From the NCBI GenBank assembly GCA_017509155.1, contig JAFWQE010000086.1, positions 1 through 52,801 on the forward strand: a stretch of DNA of 52,801 bases, read 5' to 3'. The position numbers and the translations under genes were made by a program. Below the pieces are notes generated by a model. The model did no database searches, was not told where the DNA came from, and saw only the letters and a list, made by a program, of their open reading frames with translations. The stretch is from Prevotella sp. GTDB taxonomy: Bacteria; Bacteroidota; Bacteroidia; Bacteroidales; Bacteroidaceae. The first letter of the stretch is position 1. Every line of letters begins with the position of its first letter. Of this stretch, positions 16,729 through 22,945 are shown piece by piece.

Positions 16729-17913
16729 CTATCTGTTCCCTTTCGCCCTGTTGTGTGTCTTGCAAAGCATCTGGCAGTTTTCTATATCGGTGCTGCCTCC
16801 CTTGCTCCATGCCGTTACATGGTCGGCATCCATTTCTTCCAGTTTCCAGATGCGACGGGCATTCTGGTCGTTACCGATGGCACAGTAAGGGCAGTTGCTA
16901 ACACCCTCAGCCTTTGCCTTGTCGGTCTGCTTCTGATACACTTTTCTCATCGTGGGCTTGTCGAACAAGCGGACATTCAAGAGCTTGGTATCCTTACAGC
17001 CGCCTAGCACATACTCAAACACCCCTTTGCGGTTACCCACAAAATCATCGCGCATCAGTTCGCGCACCTTTTCCGACAACTCCGTATGATTCATGGAAAG
17101 ATGATGGAAGCGCTCATAGAGTTCGCCCCAGTTCAAGCCCTGCATCTCGTCATACACATCGTCAAACTTGCTGTCCACCCAGTCTATCACGGTGTTGAAG
17201 TAGGTGCGTATTTCGTTGATGTTGTCGTCACGGCGATGGGCTGACATATAGGCACTCACTTTGTCTTTTGCATCCATGTTCCGGCTGACCCATTCCAAAG
17301 CCGTAGCCAGGAACTGCTGCCGGTTGGCTGGCCCTTTCACATAGCTCTCCCAACGCTGAATGTTGGCATTTCCGGAATTTGAGAATTCTTCCTTGCACTT
17401 CGTAACGAATGGTCCGGAGAAGACCGCATTCAGTTCCTCCTGACGATTGAGCGGGATACCTGCTATATTGATGGTCTTAAACCAATCCTTGATTTCTTCT
17501 TCAGCATGCTCGCCCTCACCTTCGCAGATATAGACGAGCAACTTTGTTTGCAGAATCTTCTGCTGCAGGCCTTCATTCAGTCCGTCGAAGATTTGCTCCA
17601 AGTCGTTTATCTTCACGGCAAACTTATTCCGCAGAAAACGTCCAAGCGAAGTGATACGCTGCTGACCGTCAAGCACTTCCAGCCGTCCATCGTCCACTCG
17701 GTTAAAATAAATCAATCCAAGAGGATAACCTTTCAACGCAGAATCAATTACAGCCACATCCCTTTTGCCGTCAGCATAGATATAGTTACGCTGATATTCG
17801 GGTTGAATGGTTAACTGGCCAGCCAAGCCATAAAGACCTTTGCCCTCCAGTTCGTTGTACTCAAAGCCGTCGCAAACCTCTGCAACGGTATAGATTTTCA
17901 ATTCTGTCTTCAT
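16729..17913 (-). CDS. DUF262 domain protein with C-terminal HNH nuclease
   Basis: The 394 residues combine a DUF262 (ParB/Srx-like, nucleotide-hydrolysing) domain with a nuclease. The N-terminal part has IQPEYQRNYIY (36-46) and the signature LDGQQRITSL (81-90), the motif used by GmrSD and SspE defence proteins. The C-terminus is a zinc-type HNH nuclease: CPYC (341-344), DADH with His365, then Asn379, LCKTHNRAKG with Cys384, His387 and Asn388. The start overlaps the methyltransferase stop by 4 bases (ATGA), so both proteins are made from one transcript. I infer that it is the DNA-cutting partner of that methyltransferase, either classical (blocked by methylation) or modification-dependent. 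Not shown experimentally here. The pair sits in an island with repeats on the 3' side. Confidence 0.85.
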   Translation of the reverse strand: MKTELKIYTVAEVCDGFEYNELEGKGLYGLAGQLTIQPEYQRNYIYADGKRDVAVIDSALKGYPLGLIYFNRVDDGRLEVLDGQQRITSLGRFLRNKFAVKINDLEQIFDGLNEGLQQKILQTKLLVYICEGEGEHAEEEIKDWFKTINIAGIPLNRQEELNAVFSGPFVTKCKEEFSNSGNANIQRWESYVKGPANRQQFLATALEWVSRNMDAKDKVSAYMSAHRRDDNINEIRTYFNTVIDWVDSKFDDVYDEMQGLNWGELYERFHHLSMNHTELSEKVRELMRDDFVGNRKGVFEYVLGGCKDTKLLNVRLFDKPTMRKVYQKQTDKAKAEGVSNCPYCAIGNDQNARRIWKLEEMDADHVTAWSKGGSTDIENCQMLCKTHNRAKGNR

Positions 17914-19064
17914 GCTTGTTGCTTTTTGCGGATTAGTATTCTTTGATAAACTTTCACTAGTTGCCCATTATCTAATAGTACACCACTAGCATTTAAGTCA
18001 TAAGTGCCTTGTTTTCCAAACTTTTTCAAATAAGCATCTTTACATTCTTTAGAAGAATAAACTTTGGTTTTTAATGAGTACAAATCAAGATTCTCACACA
18101 TTCCTAAGATTTCATATTGCTCTGGACAATATTTATCAAGGAATGATGCTGGCACGCCCATTACGCCCTTATAATCGGAAGGGATGGCATCTGTATAGGG
18201 TATTTCTATAGCATCATAATTCTCATAATGTATGTATTCTTTCCGCTCTCGAATATCTTTATGCTTGCTATGCTTGAAATTTTCAGCCATTGTCATTAAT
18301 CGGAGTGGCTGATGCCTTCTTCCATGATCAATATTCGTAAACCAACAACAATTGCGAAACTTAACCAAACCTGTCTCTGCATCATAAACACCATCTGCAT
18401 AATCCCTTTCATTAACTATACGGAAGTATGCATTGCCATTTTGGAAACCATTACCCAACCACATTTTGTTTGTCATTATAAGAGGGAACACTTCTTTATA
18501 TGTGATGGCATTCATGCTACCAATAATGATGAATTGTTTTTCCGTTTCCATCAACCAAGCAACGAATTCACGGAACAGCGAGAACGGAGGATTAGTCACA
18601 ATGATGTCAGCCTCGTCGCGGAGTCTGCGTATTTCCTTACTACGGAAATCCCCGTCTCCCTCCAGATACTGCCATTGCAAATCGTTGATGTTGATGCGAT
18701 TGTCGCCCGTCATATCACGGTCAAGCACGAATATCTTGCCGTGCGTCTTACTCTTATCATTATCAAAATATGGCTGTGAAGTCTCAAAGAGAGTCGGCTG
18801 ATACGGCAACTTGTATTTCTTGCTTTCAGGTGCATAGCTGGTAGAAATAAGCTTCTTCAAGCCCAACAGCTCAAAGTTCTGAGCGAAGAACTTCGTGAAG
18901 TTGCTCCACTCCGGGTCGTCGCAAGGCAACAGCACCGTCTTGCCACGAAACACATCCGGATCATAGTCCAGATAGGCGTTTATCTCCTTCTGTATGTCAG
19001 GATACTGCGTGTAGAACTCATCGTTCTTCGCAGTCTTCGCATTTGCTAAGTTTGTATTTGCCAT
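17910..19064 (-). CDS. EcoRI-family adenine DNA methyltransferase
   Basis: The 384 residues resemble the EcoRI modification methylase family, which methylates adenine N6 in a short DNA site. Family marks are the N-terminal NAKTAKNDEFYTQ (to residue 20), VLLPCDDPEWSNF (44-56) and the catalytic motif IV NPPF (158-161). Start 19064 (MANTNLANAK) is chosen over 19097 because it begins the family sequence and because an inverted repeat lies directly upstream. No EcoRI-like endonuclease is encoded; the coupled partner is the DUF262-HNH gene. The middle third is richer in A/T than neighbouring genes, suggesting acquisition. The target site cannot be predicted. Confidence 0.88.
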   Translation of the reverse strand: MANTNLANAKTAKNDEFYTQYPDIQKEINAYLDYDPDVFRGKTVLLPCDDPEWSNFTKFFAQNFELLGLKKLISTSYAPESKKYKLPYQPTLFETSQPYFDNDKSKTHGKIFVLDRDMTGDNRININDLQWQYLEGDGDFRSKEIRRLRDEADIIVTNPPFSLFREFVAWLMETEKQFIIIGSMNAITYKEVFPLIMTNKMWLGNGFQNGNAYFRIVNERDYADGVYDAETGLVKFRNCCWFTNIDHGRRHQPLRLMTMAENFKHSKHKDIRERKEYIHYENYDAIEIPYTDAIPSDYKGVMGVPASFLDKYCPEQYEILGMCENLDLYSLKTKVYSSKECKDAYLKKFGKQGTYDLNASGVLLDNGQLVKVYQRILIRKKQQA

Positions 19065-19070
19065 AGACAA

Positions 19071-19110
19071 CGATTGATAGTTAAAGCTTATTTGCATTGA
19101 CTATCAATCG
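19071..19110. promoter_or_regulatory. Inverted repeat directly before the methyltransferase start
   Basis: CGATTGATAG (19071-19080) and CTATCAATCG (19101-19110) form a perfect 10-bp inverted repeat with a 20-base spacer, ending 7 bases before the start codon at 19064. It could be an operator for autoregulation or an RNA hairpin controlling translation. No T tract follows, so a terminator is less likely. Confidence 0.5.
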
Positions 19111-19383
19111 CTTACGCGCACAAGAAAAGCGTGATACTATTCTTATCGCGTTAAGCACGGGGCGGCCTCGGAATGGTACCCCGGATTCCCTCTCCTAAGA
19201 ATGCATCACGCCTAAGACGTGTGCATCGCATATTGGAGAGGACATCAAGGTCACCAACAGACGTCAGCCACCTTCACATATTATTATCGTGCTTATTATA
19301 CCAATTAGAGTTTCCGAGGCTCTTGGCTTAACGCGAAATAATAGCGAATGCTTTATGGTTGTTCGGATTTCTCCCCGAACCAA
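19110..19383 (-). ncRNA. Structured RNA or long leader upstream of the methyltransferase
   Basis: On the minus strand a -7 box (19387-19394) predicts a 5' end at 19383. The RNA starts with a GUUCGG/CCGAAC hairpin (19361-19380). A 10-bp stem (19326-19335 with 19147-19156) and a 9-bp stem (19312-19320 with 19165-19173) then enclose about 190 nt that contain a strong hairpin (19235-19241 with 19189-19195, extended by 19218-19226 with 19201-19210). No reading frame of note is present. Length and closing stem recall 6S RNA, but the bubble is lopsided. tmRNA, RNase P and SRP signatures were not found. It is either an independent RNA or a roughly 320-base regulatory leader of the methyltransferase mRNA. 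Confidence 0.5.
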
Positions 19384-19386
19384 TTG

Positions 19387-19394
19387 CAAAGGTA
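19387..19394 (-). promoter_or_regulatory. -7 box for the structured RNA/methyltransferase transcript
   Basis: TACCTTTG on the minus strand fits TAnnTTTG. A TTTG at the right distance upstream is not evident. The same octamer precedes the tRNA pair, DUF5715 and the membrane protein at 49497. Confidence 0.5.
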
Positions 19395-19502
19395 CGACTT
19401 TTTTATGAGATAAGGTGCATTGTCGTCAAAAAAGTTTCTTTGTGAGGACTTATTTCAATGTCTTTTTGAAGGGAAAGATGCGGATTATTCCCTTTTTTTG
19501 CT

Positions 19503-19510
19503 TAAATTTG
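19503..19510 (+). promoter_or_regulatory. -7 box of ispE
   Basis: TAAATTTG matches the Bacteroidetes -7 consensus; a -33 TTTG is not at the usual distance. It would start a transcript about 16 bases before the ispE ATG. Confidence 0.5.
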
Positions 19511-19529
19511 CACGCAAAAAGCGAAAGAT

Positions 19530-20339
19530 ATGAAAATAAAGACTTGCTCGAAGATCAATCTCGGACTCAACATCGTTTCCAAAAGACCTGATGGCTACCA
19601 TAATCTGGAAACGGTGTTCTATCCCGTTGAACTGTCCGACTACATTGAGATTACCGAACTCCCCACGTCAGAATGCCAGCTCAGCATCAGCGGCACCCCC
19701 ATAGAGGGTGAGGCTGAAAAGAACCTTGTCGTCAGGGCATACCGGTTGCTCTCGGAGCACTATCAGCTACCTGGTGTGAGAATAGACCTTTGCAAGAATG
19801 TCCCCATACAGGCAGGAATGGGCGGTGGCTCAGCCGACTGTGCCTTCACCATGCGCCTGCTCAACGACATGTTCTCCTTGGGCATCGATGACGACCAGTT
19901 GCGTACCTTCGCCGCACAGCTTGGGGCCGACTGCGCCTTCTTCATCGACCCACGTCCGTCGTATGCCGAGGGCATCGGTGAAAAGCTCCGTCCTGTTGAG
20001 CTCCGTCTTGATGATTACCGACTGGTCATTGTCAAGCCAGACATTGCCGTCAGCACACGAGAGGCTTTTGCCAACATCAAGCCACAGCGGCCTCCGAAGA
20101 ACTGCCTGCAGGTGGTGCAACAGCCCATTGAGACCTGGCGCGAGGAACTGAAGAACGATTTCGAGGAAAGCATCTTCCCGCAATACCCACGCATCGGTGA
20201 AATCAAGGAGGAACTCTATCGTCAGGGAGCTGTCTATGCGGCCATGAGCGGAAGCGGTAGCGCCCTGTTCGGCTTCTTCAGAGATACCGACAATGTGCAG
20301 GAAAAAGCCTTCCACGACTGCTTCTTCAGAGTGCTATAA
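19530..20339 (+). CDS. ispE: 4-diphosphocytidyl-2-C-methyl-D-erythritol kinase
   Basis: Phosphorylates CDP-methylerythritol at the 2-hydroxyl in the MEP pathway to isoprenoids. It is a GHMP-family kinase; the phosphate-binding motif VPIQAGMGGGSAD is at about 91-103. The N-terminus CSKINLGLNIVSKRPDGYHN is typical of IspE, and AAMSGSGSALFGFF near the C-terminus is GHMP motif 3. The 269-residue length is normal. It follows the divergent methyltransferase island and is probably transcribed alone or with the NUDIX gene beyond a repeat. Confidence 0.96.
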   Translation: MKIKTCSKINLGLNIVSKRPDGYHNLETVFYPVELSDYIEITELPTSECQLSISGTPIEGEAEKNLVVRAYRLLSEHYQLPGVRIDLCKNVPIQAGMGGGSADCAFTMRLLNDMFSLGIDDDQLRTFAAQLGADCAFFIDPRPSYAEGIGEKLRPVELRLDDYRLVIVKPDIAVSTREAFANIKPQRPPKNCLQVVQQPIETWREELKNDFEESIFPQYPRIGEIKEELYRQGAVYAAMSGSGSALFGFFRDTDNVQEKAFHDCFFRVL

Positions 20340-20343
20340 GTAG

Positions 20344-20532
20344 AACCCACCCCTGCCCCTCCCCAAGGGAGGGGTTGCAGAGAGCGTTACCTCTCACTCC
20401 TTGCACTTCATCCTAGAACTGGGAGGATCGGGGAGGTCTTGGAGGGCCAAGGGGGCTTTGAGACAGAAGAGGTATTCACTTCTTCTCACCTCTCTGAAGA
20501 ACCCCTCCCTTGGGGAGGGGCAGGGGTGGGTT
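20344..20532. repeat. 189-bp element with perfect 33-bp inverted ends
   Basis: The ends at 20344-20376 and 20500-20532 are perfect 33-base inverted copies, and each contains the small palindrome CCCCTCCC/GGGAGGGG. The core (GCAGAGAGC...CTCCTTGCACTTC) resembles that of the 905-1004 element. No target duplication could be seen. Confidence 0.85.
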
Positions 20533-20567
20533 TCCAAATATAATGTATTACTAACAGACAGAAAGAT

Positions 20568-21071
20568 ATGAAAGACAACCAAAAGGAACTCTTCCCCGTT
20601 GTTGATGAACAGGGGAACATTCTCGGAAGCATCACCCGCGGCGAGGCCCACAACGGCACCAAGGTTCTCCATCCTGTGGTTCATCTGCATGTGTTCAACT
20701 CCGATGGTGATCTGTTCCTGCAGCACCGCCCAGCATGGAAAGACATCCAGCCGGACAAGTGGGACACGGCCTGTGGTGGACATGTGGACTTCGGTGAGAG
20801 TGTGGAACAAGCTCTGCATCGTGAGGTGTTGGAAGAGCTCGGAATAGAAGACTATACGCCTGAGTTCCTTCTGACATACGTTTTCGAAGGCCCCCGCGAG
20901 CGTGAACTGGTGTACGCCTACCGCACCACCTACGACGGAACCATCCATCCAAGTGAGAACGAACTGGAGGGCGGAAGGTTCTGGTCGCCCGATGAAATCG
21001 GCAAAAACATAGGGAAAGGGGTATTCACGCCCAACTTTGAAGACGAGTACCAACGGCTGTTCCTCAAATAA
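20568..21071 (+). CDS. NUDIX hydrolase, isopentenyl-isomerase-like group
   Basis: A NUDIX enzyme of 167 residues that probably cleaves a nucleoside diphosphate derivative. The NUDIX box GX5EX7REVXEELG spans 70-92 (GGHVDFGESVEQ then ALHREVLEELG). The N-terminal part (ELFPVVDEQGNILGSITRGEAH and LFLQHRP) resembles the YfcD/IPP-isomerase-like subgroup. Because it lies after ispE an isoprenoid role is tempting, but the conserved Cys and Glu of true isomerases could not be confirmed. The substrate is unknown. Confidence 0.88.
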   Translation: MKDNQKELFPVVDEQGNILGSITRGEAHNGTKVLHPVVHLHVFNSDGDLFLQHRPAWKDIQPDKWDTACGGHVDFGESVEQALHREVLEELGIEDYTPEFLLTYVFEGPRERELVYAYRTTYDGTIHPSENELEGGRFWSPDEIGKNIGKGVFTPNFEDEYQRLFLK

Positions 21072-21163
21072 TGTATGGCAAGCTTCTCAGCATGCCTGGG
21101 GCGCTACACAAATATGCATGAACAAACATGTAAGCAACGAATCAAAACTAACTGATATTATAA

Positions 21164-21241
21164 ATTGAACACAAAGACTCAGAGGCACGGAGTTTTTTTC
21201 TTTACACAAGAACTCTGCATCTCTGTGTCTTGGTGTTCAAT
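21164..21241. repeat. Inverted repeat hairpin after the NUDIX gene
   Basis: Arms of about 31 bases (21164-21194 and 21211-21241) starting ATTGAACAC at the outer ends pair with a few mismatches around a T-rich loop. The remaining bases of the 21072-21348 gap hold only TTACCTCTCACC words (about 21280-21320). No gene is seen. Confidence 0.7.
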
Positions 21242-21348
21242 AAACAAACTATACTTTTTCATCTATTAAGAGGTATCCTTTTACCTCTCACCTCTCACCT
21301 CTTACCTCTCACTTCTCAACTCTTAATTCTTAACTCTTAACTATAAAC

Positions 21349-21380
21349 AACGCCCGCTACCAAACCAGGTAACGGGCGTT
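21349..21380 (-). terminator. Terminator of the tRNA pair
   Basis: A 13-bp stem (21349-21361 with 21368-21380), AACGCCCG...CGGGCGTT, lies 17 bases past the tRNA-Gly 3' end. The T tract is better on the plus strand (TTATTTTT) than on the minus strand (GTTTAT), so it may work in both directions. Confidence 0.7.
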
Positions 21381-21396
21381 TTATTTTTCAGCTAAG

Positions 21397-21469
21397 AGCG
21401 ATAAACGGGACTCGAACCCGCGACCCTCGGCTTGGGAAGCCAATGCTCTACCAACTGAGCTATTATCGC
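21397..21469 (-). tRNA. tRNA-Gly (anticodon CCC)
   Basis: A complete 73-base cloverleaf: acceptor GCGATAA/TTATCGC, D stem GCTC/GAGC, anticodon stem TTGGC/GCCGA with loop TTCCCAA, and T arm GCGGG-TTCGAGT-CCCGT. The anticodon is CCC, reading GGG glycine codons. The 3' CCA is not encoded. It lies 27 bases after tRNA-Thr in the same direction. Confidence 0.95.
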
Positions 21470-21496
21470 AAGAATGAATCGTGTTTATTCGAATGG

Positions 21497-21569
<73 letters not shown>

Positions 21570-21606
21570 AAGTCCTTTCAGAGGGGTTGCTTTTCAAATG
21601 CGGGTG

Positions 21607-21614
21607 CAAAGGTA
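21607..21614 (-). promoter_or_regulatory. -7 box of the tRNA pair
   Basis: TACCTTTG on the minus strand, about 38 bases before tRNA-Thr. Upstream is an array of GAAGAGTGAA words rather than a clear -33 box. Confidence 0.55.
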
Positions 21615-21706
21615 AGGAAAAAAGTGAAGAGTGAAGAGTGAAAAGTGAAGAATATTCTTCGTGTTAACATTTTTTTATCCTTGCAAGCCTCTTCCCGATT
21701 GCCTTT

Positions 21707-22528
21707 TCATCGTGTCGTGATGTGGAAACAGCCCTGCTTCACTTCGTACTTGATGTAGCAGCGATCGTTCTTCCGCATGTCGTTGAGAACCTCAGAAAGC
21801 ACCCATTTCAACGTGTCACTGGGCACCGTGCGGCGCTGCTCGCCAGGAGCCTTAACAGTGACATATCGGTTGTAGGCTATGTCGAACGTCGTGCCATAGA
21901 GGTGGCAGCTGTTCTCGGTGGCGTTCTTGTTGTAGTTGCGGAGTTTCTCCACGTCCTCACGTGTGCGGAGCACGCTTGTCACGATGAGCTGATGGATGGG
22001 CACTCCCTTCAGCTGCAGGCTGTCGTAGAAGCACCGGCCGATGTCGTGAAGCAGCACGGCAGCGCGCGGCACCAGATAGGGAATGCTCTGTCGCATGGGG
22101 TCGATGTGGTAAAAGGGTGATGCGCCTATGTAGACGAGTTCGTTCTTCCTTGCCTCGGCATCGTTACGATTGGCCACGGGCGACACGCCCCACTGCTGGG
22201 CCGATGCCATCTGCACATAGTTGCTGTCGGGGAAGGCTTCGCTATAGCTGGGGACGCTCAGAATGGTATGGCGCAATGCGGTGTTGTCTGCCCTGAGAAA
22301 CTGAGGTGCCTGCTTATCGGCAACACTCACCACCTGTGGTTCTTTCTTGACGGGCGGTTCCTTTTTCTCCACCTTCACGGTGTCGGCGACAGCCACCGGC
22401 GTTGTCGTTTCCTTGGCCTTGGGCTGACGGTCGTCGTCAATGGAAGGAAACAACAGCCTGACGATGCCCAGTATGAGCACCACCACGGCAAAGCCAGCCA
22501 AAAACTGATTCTTCTTTATCTTGCGCAT
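21707..22528 (-). CDS. DUF5715 family membrane-anchored M15/VanY-like peptidase
   Basis: A 273-residue protein with an N-terminal membrane anchor (about 9-29), a charged Lys/Pro/Val linker (to about 75) and a periplasmic domain. The domain has SCHLYGTTFDIAYNRY, the SxHxxGxAxD zinc-binding signature of D-Ala-D-Ala carboxypeptidase-like enzymes, and a C-terminal CFHIT that may supply another His. SVLRTREDVEKLRNYN also suits the DUF5715 family. I infer a role in trimming peptidoglycan peptides in the periplasm. It is transcribed alone after a repeat-rich leader. Confidence 0.8.
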   Translation of the reverse strand: MRKIKKNQFLAGFAVVVLILGIVRLLFPSIDDDRQPKAKETTTPVAVADTVKVEKKEPPVKKEPQVVSVADKQAPQFLRADNTALRHTILSVPSYSEAFPDSNYVQMASAQQWGVSPVANRNDAEARKNELVYIGASPFYHIDPMRQSIPYLVPRAAVLLHDIGRCFYDSLQLKGVPIHQLIVTSVLRTREDVEKLRNYNKNATENSCHLYGTTFDIAYNRYVTVKAPGEQRRTVPSDTLKWVLSEVLNDMRKNDRCYIKYEVKQGCFHITTR

Positions 22529-22569
22529 CGATATCTTTCGGTTCTCTATATACCTATTTATATTTATTT

Positions 22570-22701
22570 AGAGGTGAGAGGTAAGAGGTGAGAGGTAAGT
22601 GGTAAGAGGATACTCTTCAGCTTCAACGCCCTCCCTCCAAAACCCACCCCGACCCTCCAAGACCCACCCCGACCCTCCCTGTTCAGGGAGGGAGTGGTGA
22701 G
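22570..22701. repeat. GAGAGGTAAG words joined to a CCCTCCC-family repeat
   Basis: The left part is a degenerate array of GAGAGGTAAGAGGT words; the right part is a CCCTCCC-family repeat with the same palindrome as the 905 element. It lies in the predicted leader of the DUF5715 gene. Confidence 0.65.
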
Positions 22702-22771
22702 AGGATCGTTTCGAGCGTTGTATTACCATCCTGTGGTCGCCTACCCGTAGCCTTCCACCCTTACAGCCGTG

Positions 22772-22779
22772 CAAAGGTA
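22772..22779 (-). promoter_or_regulatory. -7 box of the DUF5715 gene
   Basis: TACCTTTG on the minus strand, about 240 bases before the start codon. The long leader would be explained by insertion of the 22570-22701 repeats. Confidence 0.45.
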
Positions 22780-22874
22780 AGCATTTTCCATGGAAAGCGT
22801 GGATGTTTTCGTTAAAAATCAAGAAAACAAGGTTTATAAATCAAATTTTACATTTTTAATCAAACGAAAAGCGG

Positions 22875-22882
22875 TAATTTTG
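22875..22882 (+). promoter_or_regulatory. -7 box of the secreted repeat protein gene
   Basis: TAATTTTG on the plus strand, about 64 bases before the ATG at 22946. Only a TTTT, not TTTG, is found near the -33 position. Confidence 0.5.
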
Positions 22883-22945
22883 GCAGCGAAATCCGAAAAC
22901 GTTTTATCTACTAAGACGATTATTATTCATTTAAAACAATATCCT

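Larger units (their letters stand above)
22529..22945. other. Repeat-rich divergent intergenic region
   Basis: This 417-base gap holds GAGAGGTAAGAG words (about 22570-22610), two copies of ACCCACCCCGACCCTCC followed by the palindrome CCCTCCCTGTTCAGGGAGGG (to 22692), and two -7 boxes pointing outward (22772-22779 minus, 22875-22882 plus). No gene is seen. Confidence 0.6.

Noticed and set aside
19110-19383. tmRNA, RNase P RNA or SRP RNA
   Set aside because: No tag-peptide frame ending in ALAA, no RNase P core such as GAGGAAAGTCC, and no SRP GGAAG-type loop could be found. A retron was also considered because of the closing stem, but no reverse transcriptase is nearby.
16163-19400. Integrative element or prophage
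   Set aside because: No integrase, transposase, attachment site or tRNA junction is seen. The region is better described as a small island with repeats.
20568-21071. True isopentenyl-diphosphate isomerase (idi)
   Set aside because: The sequence resembles the isomerase-like NUDIX subgroup, but the catalytic Cys and Glu pair could not be confirmed, and MEP-pathway organisms often lack this enzyme.
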